Source: Furfurilactobacillus entadae (GTDB lineage: Bacteria; Bacillota; Bacilli; Lactobacillales; Lactobacillaceae). From it: DNA of 64,000 nucleotides. This document shows, piece by piece, positions 33,888-42,302 of the stretch. How positions within the stretch are numbered: position 1 is the first letter of the stretch; every line of letters begins with the position of its first letter. The notes under the pieces are model-generated. The model saw nothing but the letters and a program-made list of their open reading frames with translations. It had not been told where the DNA came from and did not search any database. The DNA lies in assembly GCF_045862745.1 (NCBI RefSeq), contig NZ_BQXN01000009.1:1-64000 (forward strand), given 5' to 3'. The translations under genes were made by a program, and so were the position numbers.

Positions 33888-34454
33888 CTAATCTTCAAAC
33901 GTCACTAATCCGGCATCAAATAACTGCCAGTAATAAACGGCCATCACGGTCTTTTGATCATCAAGCTTTCCGTCAGCCAACAATTGTTTGGCTTCAGCCA
34001 GTGTGTATTCGTGCAGGACGATATTTTCATCTGCATCCTGTGGCAACGCGTCGGCGACAGGCTTCAACCCCGTCACCATGTATAACGTCATGTATTCATC
34101 CGTAAACCCAACCGAGGTGTAAAAACCAGCGATTTTATGAATTTCGGTTGCTACATACCGCGTTTCTTCGTTTAACTCACGAATTGCGGCCTCTTTCGCG
34201 TTATCGGCGTCACGATCATCCAGTTTCCCTGCTGGGACTTCCAACGTGGTCTTCCCGATGGGGGCCCGCCACTGCTCTTCAAAGATGGCCTTGCCGTCTT
34301 CTGTAATGGCCAACATTGCCACCGCGTTTGCATGGTGAACCACATCACGGTGCGCAATCCGGCCATCGGGTAACGCAACGGTTTGATTTTCAACATCAAT
34401 GATGGCGCCGTGGTACTTGGGGCTTACTGCTGTCACTTTTTCTTCAAAGTTCAT
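33888..34454 (-). CDS. Nudix hydrolase, ADP-ribose pyrophosphatase-like
   Basis: A 188-residue NudF-like hydrolase. The Nudix box is recognisable (PAGKLDDRDADN, then IRELNEET) with the catalytic RE-x2-EE intact. It has two extra residues between the Gly and Arg positions, an Asp replacing the first Glu, and Arg after EET instead of Gly. ADP-ribose is the typical substrate of this branch. Its ATG overlaps the csp stop (ATGA), so it is coupled to the cold-shock gene. Confidence 0.85.
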   Translation of the reverse strand: MNFEEKVTAVSPKYHGAIIDVENQTVALPDGRIAHRDVVHHANAVAMLAITEDGKAIFEEQWRAPIGKTTLEVPAGKLDDRDADNAKEAAIRELNEETRYVATEIHKIAGFYTSVGFTDEYMTLYMVTGLKPVADALPQDADENIVLHEYTLAEAKQLLADGKLDDQKTVMAVYYWQLFDAGLVTFED

Positions 34455-34693
34455 TGTGCGTCCGTCCCTTCACCGCGTTTGGTTACCTTCGCGGCTTGCG
34501 GGCCACGAACCCCTTCAACAACGACAAAATCGACTTCATCGCCAACCGTTAATGATTTAAAGCCGCTGCCCTCGATTGCCGAAAAATGAACAAAAACATC
34601 TGGGTTACCCATAACGGCAATGAAGCCAAACCCCTTTTCTTGATCAAACGTTTTAACAACACCGTGTTCACGGCCATCCGCTAATTTCGCCAT
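34451..34693 (-). CDS. csp: Cold-shock domain protein
   Basis: An 80-residue single cold-shock domain with RNP1 KGFGFIAV and RNP2 VFVHFSAI. It begins HGVVKTFDQE and has a C-terminal extension GEGTDAQ. It is slightly longer than the 66-residue norm. Such proteins bind single-stranded RNA and DNA. The start at 34693 has GAAGAG upstream; the longer frame to 34741 runs through a leader hairpin. It is the first gene of a six-gene operon. Confidence 0.9.
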   Translation of the reverse strand: MAKLADGREHGVVKTFDQEKGFGFIAVMGNPDVFVHFSAIEGSGFKSLTVGDEVDFVVVEGVRGPQAAKVTKRGEGTDAQ

Positions 34694-34705
34694 GGTCACT
34701 CTTCT

Positions 34706-34737
34706 TTCATGTTTAGACTTTTGTCTAAGTATATGAA
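34706..34737 (-). promoter_or_regulatory. Leader hairpin just upstream of the csp ribosome site
   Basis: TTAGAC-TTTT-GTCTAA (34713-34728) is extended by TTTCAT/ATGAAA. On the mRNA the stem ends directly beside the AAAGAAGAG ribosome site, so folding could modulate csp translation. The remaining gap to 35000 is AT-rich and shows nothing else clear. Confidence 0.45.
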
Positions 34738-35000
34738 ACATTCAGCATTTTTTCCAGTTCTGCCCGCTGACTGGGCGAATCTTAACGTTCCCCAATTGAT
34801 TTTTTAATACATTTTTTAGAAAAGTGACTAAAAAGGTGGTAAAACCGCGATCTCATCGCAATATTATTTAATTTTATTTTTACAATAAGGTTTCTTAAAA
34901 ATCATGCAGAACATTGAATATTCTTTGATTTAACAGTCTTTGTAGGTGCATGATTTATTTGTGAAAGTTTGTGGATGAATCCGGCTGAACAGCGGCCCGG

Positions 35001-35028
35001 TTGCGTTTTTCTGCCAGCCCTGTATAAT
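35001..35028 (+). promoter_or_regulatory. Promoter of the XRE regulator gene
   Basis: TTGCGT (35001-35006), a 16-bp spacer and a perfect TATAAT (35023-35028) lie 67 bp before the start codon. Confidence 0.65.
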
Positions 35029-35095
35029 TTCTTTGTCATGAATTACTCAAATTTTCAGACAACCTTTTGAAATTACCCCCTTGGAGGTGGCTAAC

Positions 35096-35335
35096 TTGTT
35101 AGGAGTTTTATTGAAGGAACAACGCCTTAACCGCAACATGACGTTAAGACAGTTGGCTGCAACGTTGAACGAACGTTATGGATTGAACCTTTCAGCTGGA
35201 ATGTTGTCTCGTTATGAAAACGGCACAAACGTTTCAACAGGCAATTTATTCTTCATTGCAGATTTTTTTGAAATTGACTTAACGTCTTTTGCAAAAACAT
35301 TTGTGGACCAACGCCGAACGGACTTAGCCCGTTAA
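35096..35335 (+). CDS. Small XRE-family regulator
   Basis: A 79-residue protein that is little more than a Cro/C1 helix-turn-helix (MTLRQLAATLNERYG, then LSAGMLSRYENGTNVSTGNL) and a short tail. The start is probably TTG 35096, eight bases after GGAGG; the frame also opens at TTG 35081, but that codon overlaps the ribosome site itself. It is monocistronic with its own terminator. Its target is unknown. Confidence 0.8.
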   Translation: MLGVLLKEQRLNRNMTLRQLAATLNERYGLNLSAGMLSRYENGTNVSTGNLFFIADFFEIDLTSFAKTFVDQRRTDLAR

Positions 35336-35348
35336 GCATTAGATCGTC

Positions 35349-35382
35349 AACCGTCTGAACCTAACCAGTCAGACGGTTTTTT
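35349..35382 (+). terminator. Terminator of the XRE gene
   Basis: AACCGTCTGA / TCAGACGGTT, a perfect 10-bp stem, is followed by Ts. Confidence 0.88.
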
Positions 35383-35415
35383 GTGTTCTCAACCGCAATC
35401 GTCTCAAGTGCAATT

Positions 35416-35450
35416 AAAAGCCGCCTTCCAATAACTGGAAGACGGCTTTT
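35416..35450 (-). terminator. ileS terminator
   Basis: AAAAGCCGCCTTCCA / TGGAAGACGGCTTTT (one mismatch, 5-nt loop) lies 28 bp after the ileS stop, with flanking T and A runs. Confidence 0.85.
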
Positions 35451-35477
35451 AACTAAGCAAGGTTTATTCCTGAATGG

Positions 35478-38267
35478 TTACTTTTCTAACCCATCGGTAA
35501 CAGATTCTGGAAATTCAGTCCGCACAATGTGGGCACAACGCGCACATAACATTGGGTAGGCGTCGTCACTACCAACATCAGTTTTGATCATGCGACAACG
35601 TTGACAAACATCCCCTTCGGCGTGGGCAACCACCACCGCAACATCATCATAATGAGCGGCTTCTTGTGGTGCTTCTTCCAACGGATGAACATGAAGTTGC
35701 GACACGATCAATACTTGCGCCACATCACTGTTCAACGTGTTCAGAACGTTCGCGTAGTGATCACTAACGTACAGGTCAACAGCTGCTTCCATTGGGCGAC
35801 CGATCAGCTTCTCGTCACGGGCTTCTTCCAATGATTTAAGCACGTTTGACCGGATCTGCATAAAGTCAGCCCACTGTGCAATTAACGTCTCATCCTGCCA
35901 TTCTGGTTCGATCTCAGGCATTTCTGATAACTGCGCGTACGCAACATCTTCATGAAGGAACGGCCAGATTTCTTCAGCCGTATGGGGCAGCATTGGCGTC
36001 ATTAACTTAGTGATCCGTGCGATCACTTGGTACAACACCGTTTGCATGCTCCGCCGGGTCTTTGAATTTGCGGCATCAATGTACAAAATGTCCTTTGCAA
36101 AGTCCAGGTAGAAAGCGGACAGATCATTCGTGATGAAACTCAAAAGTGCCTTCGAAACGTCAATAAAGTTGTACGCATCGTAGTCGGCCCGAATTTGTTC
36201 AACCAGTTTGTTCAACCGGCTTAACATGTACCGGTCTGCACCAGCCAAGTTAGCATACGCAACGCCATTTTCTTTAGGATCGAAATCCGTGACGTTTGCT
36301 AACATGAACCGCATTGTATTCCGCAATTTCCGGTAACTTTCAGAGATTTGGGTGAAACTTTCCATGGAAACACGAACGTCGGCAGATGAATCAATGGAAG
36401 CAACCCACAACCGGAGAATTTCTGCCCCCATCTGCTTGATGATGTCATCGGGTGAAATTGTGTTCCCGATGGACTTGCTCATCTTCTTTCCGTCTTTATC
36501 CAACGTAAACCCTTGGCTCATAACCGCCTTGTATGGCGCGTGACCAGAGATTGCAACGGAAGTGATCAAACTTGAGTTAAACCACCCACGGTACTGATCT
36601 GAGCCTTCAAGGTACAGGTCAGCAGGGTATGTCAGTTCATCACGAGCAGCCAAAACAGCCTGATGACTTGAACCAGAATCGAACCAAACATCCATGATGT
36701 CCGTTTCTTTGGTAAACATGCCGTTTGGTGAATGTTCTGAAGTGAACCCTTCTGGCAGTAATTCCTCTGCGTTATGTTCAAACCAGTAGTTTGAGCCATG
36801 TTCAGCAAAGAGATCGGCCACATGGTTAATTGTTTCTTCCGTCATGATTGGCGTGCCATCTTCTGCATAGAAGATTGGGAGCGGCACACCCCAGGCCCGT
36901 TGCCGTGAAATGACCCAGTCACCACGATCTTTGATCATGTTGTACAAACGCCGTTTCCCCCAATCAGGGTAGAACTTAACGTCTGCTAACGCATCCAAGA
37001 TCTGTTGACGGAATGAAGACACACTGGCAAACCATTGCGGCGTTGCCCGGAAGATGATTGGCTTTTTGGTCCGCCAGTCAAACGGATAACTATGCGTGTA
37101 TGGCATGTACTTCAATAACAGGTTATTTTCCTTCAGTTTATCCAGACTGATCTTGTTGGCATCCTCATAGAAGACCCCTTCAAAACCAGGGGCTTCTTCG
37201 GTCATCCGCCCCTGTTCATCCACTGGTGACAAGATTGGGAGTCCGTACTTGCTTCCGACGTTAAAATCATCTTCACCAAACCCAGGGGCCGTATGAACCA
37301 AACCAGTTCCGGCATCCAATGTTACGAAGCTCCCGTTCATCACAAGAATGTCACGGTCATAGTATGGGTGGTGCGCCGTCATGTTTTCTAATTGGGCACC
37401 CTTCAGCGTTGTGACCGTCTGAACATCTTCCCAGTCCAGCTTTGCGGCAACGTCGGTTAAGAGTTGCTCAGCCACAACAAACTTCCGGTCATCGCCAGCA
37501 ACGGTCACAACCGCGTAGTCAAAGCCAGCGTCAACGGTAATCCCCTCAGAAGCGGGAATCGTCCATGGTGTCGTTGTCCACACAACAAAGTAGGTGTTGT
37601 CATCTAACAAACCGTGGCCATCCTTGACCTGTTCAGCAAAGAATGCGGATGGTGCTTCAACATCCTTGTAGTCCACTTCGGCTTCCGCCAAAGCAGATTC
37701 AGAGGACCATGACCAGTAAACGGGTTTTTGTCCCTGGAAGATGTAACCACGTTTAACAAATTCACCAAAGACCCGAATTTGAGCGGCTTCATATTCTGGT
37801 TGAAGTGTGATGTATGGCGTGTCCCATTCACCAGCGACCCCTAACCGTTTGAAACCAGTCCGTTGCTTATCAATTTCCTTCAGGACAAACTGCTTACATA
37901 GTTCACGGAACTCAGCGGTTGACATCGCTTTACGGTCAACCCCTTGATTTGTTAAGGCTTGTTCCGTTGGCAACCCATGAGTATCCCACCCAGGCACATA
38001 TGGTGACCGGTAGCCACTCATTGATTTGTAACGAACGATGAAGTCCTTACTGATCTTGTTCATTGCGTGACCGATGTGGATGTCACCATTGGCATATGGC
38101 GGGCCATCATGAAGAACAAACGTTGGCTTGCCCTCGTTTAACTTTTGTCGCTGCTCGTACACCTTGTTTTCAGCCCAAACATTTTGCCGTTCAGCTTCCG
38201 TTACAGGTAAATTTCCCCGCATCGGAAACCCGGTTTTGTTCAGGTTCAATGTTTCTTTAATCCGCAT
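35478..38267 (-). CDS. ileS: Isoleucyl-tRNA synthetase
   Basis: A 929-residue class I synthetase. The HIGH motif is in HDGPPYANGDIHIGHAMNK near residue 57, the editing (CP1) domain covers about 190-400, and KMSKSIGN lies near 598. A C-terminal zinc ribbon (CQRC ... CARC) ends the protein, typical of the bacterial type. It is controlled by the Ile T-box immediately upstream. Confidence 0.97.
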   Translation of the reverse strand: MRIKETLNLNKTGFPMRGNLPVTEAERQNVWAENKVYEQRQKLNEGKPTFVLHDGPPYANGDIHIGHAMNKISKDFIVRYKSMSGYRSPYVPGWDTHGLPTEQALTNQGVDRKAMSTAEFRELCKQFVLKEIDKQRTGFKRLGVAGEWDTPYITLQPEYEAAQIRVFGEFVKRGYIFQGQKPVYWSWSSESALAEAEVDYKDVEAPSAFFAEQVKDGHGLLDDNTYFVVWTTTPWTIPASEGITVDAGFDYAVVTVAGDDRKFVVAEQLLTDVAAKLDWEDVQTVTTLKGAQLENMTAHHPYYDRDILVMNGSFVTLDAGTGLVHTAPGFGEDDFNVGSKYGLPILSPVDEQGRMTEEAPGFEGVFYEDANKISLDKLKENNLLLKYMPYTHSYPFDWRTKKPIIFRATPQWFASVSSFRQQILDALADVKFYPDWGKRRLYNMIKDRGDWVISRQRAWGVPLPIFYAEDGTPIMTEETINHVADLFAEHGSNYWFEHNAEELLPEGFTSEHSPNGMFTKETDIMDVWFDSGSSHQAVLAARDELTYPADLYLEGSDQYRGWFNSSLITSVAISGHAPYKAVMSQGFTLDKDGKKMSKSIGNTISPDDIIKQMGAEILRLWVASIDSSADVRVSMESFTQISESYRKLRNTMRFMLANVTDFDPKENGVAYANLAGADRYMLSRLNKLVEQIRADYDAYNFIDVSKALLSFITNDLSAFYLDFAKDILYIDAANSKTRRSMQTVLYQVIARITKLMTPMLPHTAEEIWPFLHEDVAYAQLSEMPEIEPEWQDETLIAQWADFMQIRSNVLKSLEEARDEKLIGRPMEAAVDLYVSDHYANVLNTLNSDVAQVLIVSQLHVHPLEEAPQEAAHYDDVAVVVAHAEGDVCQRCRMIKTDVGSDDAYPMLCARCAHIVRTEFPESVTDGLEK

Positions 38268-38303
38268 TATGTGAGCTCCCTTCCCTTATTTCCATTTTAA
38301 ACA

Positions 38304-38575
38304 CAAAAAAACTCATCCTACATCAGGACGAGTTCACTCGTGGTACCACCTAAATTTAGACCGTTTCTTGCCCACCCGTCACTTTGGGCGGATGAGTCAA
38401 CAAATGATCCCTTAAGACCGGATAACGGACGGCGCCGCTTTTTCTTACTACCATTGCTGGCGTTCAGAAAAACACTTCCCAAAGTGATCACTCACCGCAT
38501 GGTGCCGACTGATCTCTCACCACGTGATCAGTTCGCTGTTCGGACATGCCGTGAGCCCTGGTTTTGGGCACATTA
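38304..38575 (-). ncRNA. T-box riboswitch, isoleucine specifier
   Basis: The minus-strand leader of ileS contains the T-box sequence AGGTGGTACCACG (38339-38351). It is followed by the terminator GAACTCGTCCTGAT ... AGGATGAGTTTTTTT (38304-38335). The 5' part has the stem I features GAGAGATCAG and a loop with ATC (GTGATCACTT), matching an isoleucine codon followed by a purine. Its 5' end lies only about 10 bp after divIVA, so its promoter must be at the end of divIVA, or transcription reads through from divIVA. Confidence 0.88.
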
Positions 38576-38584
38576 CTACATTGC

Positions 38585-39295
38585 TTATTTAAAATCTGGG
38601 TTTGTTGGGGCCTGGCTCATACTCCCGTCCTGTTGGTCATCATTTTCAGGGAAAATCACCACAGTCTGTGATTGTGCCGGTGCTGCATCGTTACTGTCAG
38701 CAGCCCCACTTGAATGAACTGGTGTTGAGGTTGCCATGTGACTTGGTGCAACCTGGCTGATGGCTTGTTGCAGTTCAGGATAGTTATCTAACCCGGTTGG
38801 TTCCAAGAGTGGACCCCAGTTATCTGCATTCACCAAATCAAGTTGTGATTGTAACATTGCTGCTAACCGTTGCTGGAAGACCTTAGTCTCCTCACGCAAT
38901 GCGTTCGATTCATTGTTCAACCGGGTTGCATTGTTAGCGGCATCAGTCGTAATTTGGCCAGCCTTTGCCTGTGCTTCAGCAACAACCGCTTGTGCTTGTT
39001 GTTGGGCTTCACGGGAGATGTTCCCTGCTTGGGCGCTGGCTTCTTGCTTCACCTTGTCGGCTGCTTCTTGGGCCACCAAGATTGATTGATTCAGCGAGTT
39101 CTTCATTTCATCATACTGGCTCAGGTTATGGTTCGCCTTATCCAGTTGATCTTGTAAATCTTTGTTCTGGTTCAGAACCTGTTGGTACCCAGCAATGATT
39201 TCATCCAAAAAGTCGTCGACCTCTTGGGCTGCGTAACCGTTACGGCCCTTACGTGTAAATTCTTTGTTGTGAATATCCATTGGACTTAATGCCAT
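38585..39295 (-). CDS. divIVA: Cell-division initiation protein DivIVA
   Basis: A 236-residue coiled-coil protein that binds curved membrane at poles and septa. The N-terminal lipid-binding motif is MALSPMDIHNKEFTRKGRNG, followed by YAAQEVDDFLDEI and a long coiled coil to about residue 160. The C-terminal tail is disordered and rich in Ser/Ala/Gln. The start at 39295 has GGAGGAAG. It ends the dcw cluster before ileS. Confidence 0.95.
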   Translation of the reverse strand: MALSPMDIHNKEFTRKGRNGYAAQEVDDFLDEIIAGYQQVLNQNKDLQDQLDKANHNLSQYDEMKNSLNQSILVAQEAADKVKQEASAQAGNISREAQQQAQAVVAEAQAKAGQITTDAANNATRLNNESNALREETKVFQQRLAAMLQSQLDLVNADNWGPLLEPTGLDNYPELQQAISQVAPSHMATSTPVHSSGAADSNDAAPAQSQTVVIFPENDDQQDGSMSQAPTNPDFK

Positions 39296-39362
39296 AATGA
39301 CTTCCTCCATCCGAAACGAAATCCGTAAATTGCTTACGTCTTCATACATCCTTAAGCATAAG

Positions 39363-40151
39363 TTAACTACGGACAACTGACAAGTCGATTTTTAGTTTAT
39401 CTTTCCGTGTTTTACCATTTAATGCATCTAGCCGAACCCGACCAAAGTGCCGGACAGAAACCATGTCCCCTGCACCAAGGTCAGCGTCCGCATGTTGATT
39501 GGTCATCCAGTTTAAGCGAACGTCACCACTTTCAATGATGCCCTTCGCACGGTTTCGAGACAGATTGAATGCCTCTGCGACCACCGTGTCTAGCCGTAGT
39601 GACGCCACTAACCCAGTTATGTGCTCCCAATCAATCTGGGGCCGCACCATGTCGCCAAGTTCACGTTCACTAAGATGAACCTTAATCTTACCGATCCGGT
39701 CCACCTGGAGTTTGAAATACTCGGCCATGTTCTGGGCCACCACAACCTGCCAAACCCCATCATCAGTCACAATGTCACCAAAAATGGTGGGGGCGATTCC
39801 CTGATTAGCCAGGGTCCCTAAAATTTGTGAGTGATGCAGCTCGGCAAACTTTGTTGGATAAACGATTTCAAACAATTGTAACTCAAAATCCGCGGTTTGG
39901 GGGGTGTAATAATCTGGGAAGATCAACGCCCGTTGCTGTTCAGCACCAGGATACCCACCATTCATATGAACCGCTAACCCGTCTTGCCGATTAATCAACG
40001 TTTGCAAGATGTACAGCTGGCGCGGATTTAAGAAGCCCGTTAAATACGGGCGGTACTGACTGGCCGCGGTTGCGATCCATGTCTGTGCCGTTTCAACAAA
40101 CGGGGCTTCTTCGGCACGAAAGTGTTGTTCAATGTTCCCTTGCCCTACCAA
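39363..40151 (-). CDS. ylmH: S4-domain RNA-binding protein YlmH
   Basis: A 262-residue protein of the YlmH family, encoded next to divIVA in most Firmicutes. The N-terminal part has the FLNPRQLYILQTL motif, and the C-terminal S4 domain begins LRLDTVVAEAFNLSRNRAKG near residue 183. YlmH-type proteins have been linked to ribosome rescue. It starts at TTG 40151, eight bases after GGGAGGTG; no ATG fits. Confidence 0.9.
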   Translation of the reverse strand: MVGQGNIEQHFRAEEAPFVETAQTWIATAASQYRPYLTGFLNPRQLYILQTLINRQDGLAVHMNGGYPGAEQQRALIFPDYYTPQTADFELQLFEIVYPTKFAELHHSQILGTLANQGIAPTIFGDIVTDDGVWQVVVAQNMAEYFKLQVDRIGKIKVHLSERELGDMVRPQIDWEHITGLVASLRLDTVVAEAFNLSRNRAKGIIESGDVRLNWMTNQHADADLGAGDMVSVRHFGRVRLDALNGKTRKDKLKIDLSVVRS

Positions 40152-40186
40152 TGCCTTCGCACCTCCCTCACCGAATAACGGTCAGA

Positions 40187-40453
40187 TTACAGTAATGTCA
40201 ACAGGTACTGCACACCGCGTTGCGCCAATTGCAGGACGATGATCCCAACCAATGGGCCAAAGCTCAACCCAAAGAACGGTGGGACGAAATCAAACATCCG
40301 CAGATAAGGTTCACAAAGACGGGTTAAAAATTGACCAAATGCTGTTCCATAGGCGTTAGGAAACCATGACATGAGAATGTAAATCACAATTGCTAACATG
40401 TACAGTTGAAACGCCGAGTTAATGACAAACCCAATAAAACCAAGTACAGCCAT
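40187..40453 (-). CDS. yggT: YggT-family membrane protein
   Basis: An 88-residue protein with two membrane segments (INSAFQLYMLAIVIYILMSWF and GPLVGIIVLQLA) and the family motif FLTRLCEPYLRMFDFVPP between them. It is part of the conserved sepF-yggT-ylmH-divIVA string; its function in division is not defined. Confidence 0.9.
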   Translation of the reverse strand: MAVLGFIGFVINSAFQLYMLAIVIYILMSWFPNAYGTAFGQFLTRLCEPYLRMFDFVPPFFGLSFGPLVGIIVLQLAQRGVQYLLTLL

Positions 40454-40501
40454 AACGAAAGTTACTCCATTTCACACGTAACCACTGTTGTTACGTAAGT
40501 T

Positions 40502-40927
40502 CTAAAACGACGAATTCTGATCAAACCGGGTGCTAAGATCACCCGAAATTTCAAAGTTATTTGGCGTGCACAAGAAAATTGTCTCACCGACCCGCTTGAT
40601 TTCACCACTAATGGCAAACACCGTTCCGGTTAAAAAATCAACAATGCGTTTACTTGACTCATCATCCAACTTTTCAAAGTTAACGATGACCGCCTGATTT
40701 TCAATCAGCTGCTGAGCGATGCCCTTCACATCTGAGTAAATCCGGGGTTCAAACAGCGCAATGTGCGTTGGCGCTGCACTGCGCCCTGCCATGTCGACCA
40801 CCTTTGCCGCCGTCCGCTTCGTGTTCATGTTTGAAGCTGAGGCAGTTGAACGGGGCATGGACTGTGTTTGCGATGCTGGCTCATCCATTTCTTCTGTGCC
40901 AAAGAAGTTGCTAAAGCTAAATGCCAT
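40502..40927 (-). CDS. sepF: Cell division protein SepF
   Basis: A 141-residue FtsZ-binding protein. The N-terminal amphipathic helix MAFSFSNFFG anchors it to membrane, a disordered linker follows, and the C-terminal domain (IALFEPRIYSDVKGIAQQL, then VDFLTGTVFAISGEIKRVGE) polymerises and binds FtsZ. The start at 40927 has AGAGGAG. Confidence 0.94.
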   Translation of the reverse strand: MAFSFSNFFGTEEMDEPASQTQSMPRSTASASNMNTKRTAAKVVDMAGRSAAPTHIALFEPRIYSDVKGIAQQLIENQAVIVNFEKLDDESSKRIVDFLTGTVFAISGEIKRVGETIFLCTPNNFEISGDLSTRFDQNSSF

Positions 40928-40989
40928 GTTAATCTCCTCTAACAATAAAGTCACTCAACCGCTTGAGTGACTCGAAGTTATCAATTTAC

Positions 40990-42282
40990 CTAGTCTTTGT
41001 CCTGACGGTGACGACGCCGGAAGAACGCTGGCGTGTCTAAGCCATCATCTGAACTTTGGCTAGCTTCACTGGCTGGTGCGCTAGCCGCAGAGTTATTAAA
41101 GACATCAAAGTCCGGTTTGTCAACGCCCGCAAACTCACCGTTCGCTTGTTGTTGCTCGCTTGTTGGCCGGTTGTTGGTCGTTGGCTGTTGCCGGATGTCC
41201 CAGTTACCAAACGGATCTGTGTTAGTAACCGTTTGTGTTGGGGCTGCACTTGCAAGTGTTTCATCAAACGGTGTCCGTGTTGATGTTGCACCTGTTGAAG
41301 CGTTATTTGCTGACCGGCTAGCCTTCTTATGGTCGATTCCAGTCGCAATAACCGTCACGCGGACTTCATCACCTAAGTTTTCATCAATTGATGTCCCGAA
41401 GATAATGTTAACGTCCGTTGTGGCTGCTTGCGCCACAATGTCTGATGCCGTTTGGGCTTCAAACAGGGACAGGTCTGGGCCACCAGTGATGTTCAGTAAG
41501 ACCTGTTCGGCACCATCAATGGAAACTTCCAAAAGTGGTGAAGAAATGGCCGCTTTGGTGGCATCACCAGTCCGGTTTTCACCAGAAGCAGAGCCGATTC
41601 CCATCAGGGCAGTTCCTTGGTCCTGCATAACTGTCTTCACATCCGCAAAGTCCAAGTTAACGTAACCAGGTGATGTAATCAAGTCAGAGATCCCTTGAAC
41701 CCCTTGACGCAACACATTGTCGGCTTCTTTGAAGGCTTCCATCATTGGCGTCTTCTTATCAACCATTTCTAACAACCGGTTATTGGCAATGATGATCAAT
41801 GTGTCAACGTTGCTCTTTAAGTTGGCAATTCCTTCAGCGGCGTAACGCCCCCGCTTTGGTCCTTCAAACGTGAACGGACGGGTAACAACCCCAACCGTTA
41901 ATGCACCCTGTTCCTTGGCGATCCGCGCAACAACTGGTGCAGCACCGTTCCCGGTTCCACCACCCATCCCGGCCGTCACAAAGATCATGTCAGCGCCGGA
42001 TAGTGATTCAGCAATTGCATCTTCACTTTCTTCCGCTGCCTTTTGACCAACTTCTGGGTTGGACCCTGCGCCCAATCCACGGGTCAATTTTGGCCCTAAT
42101 TGGATTTTAGTGGTTGCGTTGCTGGCATCTAATGCCTGAATATCCGTGTTGGCAACAATAAAGTCAACTCCGGTTACCCCTTCATCGATCATTCGGTTGA
42201 CGGCATTGCTACCCCCACCACCGACACCGATGACTTTGATTTTTGCGCCAACTGGTTGGCTGAAATCCGTTGCGTTTTCCAT
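40990..42282 (-). CDS. ftsZ: Cell division protein FtsZ
   Basis: A 430-residue tubulin-like GTPase that forms the division ring. Landmarks are GVGGGGSNAVNRM near residue 19, the signature GMGGGTGNGAAPVVA near 105 (Asn where many species have Thr), and the T7 synergy loop region PGYVNLDFADVKTVM. A long Gln/Thr/Ser-rich linker leads to the C-terminal peptide LDTPAFFRRR, which binds FtsA and SepF. It lies 20 bp after ftsA. Confidence 0.97.
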   Translation of the reverse strand: MENATDFSQPVGAKIKVIGVGGGGSNAVNRMIDEGVTGVDFIVANTDIQALDASNATTKIQLGPKLTRGLGAGSNPEVGQKAAEESEDAIAESLSGADMIFVTAGMGGGTGNGAAPVVARIAKEQGALTVGVVTRPFTFEGPKRGRYAAEGIANLKSNVDTLIIIANNRLLEMVDKKTPMMEAFKEADNVLRQGVQGISDLITSPGYVNLDFADVKTVMQDQGTALMGIGSASGENRTGDATKAAISSPLLEVSIDGAEQVLLNITGGPDLSLFEAQTASDIVAQAATTDVNIIFGTSIDENLGDEVRVTVIATGIDHKKASRSANNASTGATSTRTPFDETLASAAPTQTVTNTDPFGNWDIRQQPTTNNRPTSEQQQANGEFAGVDKPDFDVFNNSAASAPASEASQSSDDGLDTPAFFRRRHRQDKD

Positions 42283-42302
42283 GTTATGGTTCCTCCAATA
42301 AC

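Noticed and set aside
33659..34105. 148-codon plus-strand ORF
   Set aside because: It is antisense to the small membrane protein and nudix genes, with no supporting signals.
33888..34454. Degenerate Nudix box as evidence of an inactive enzyme
   Set aside because: The catalytic RE-x2-EE residues are intact, and the changed spacing may be a feature of the lactobacillus branch, so no claim of inactivity is made.
41033..41665. 210-codon plus-strand ORF
   Set aside because: It is antisense to ftsZ and is explained by codon bias of that gene.
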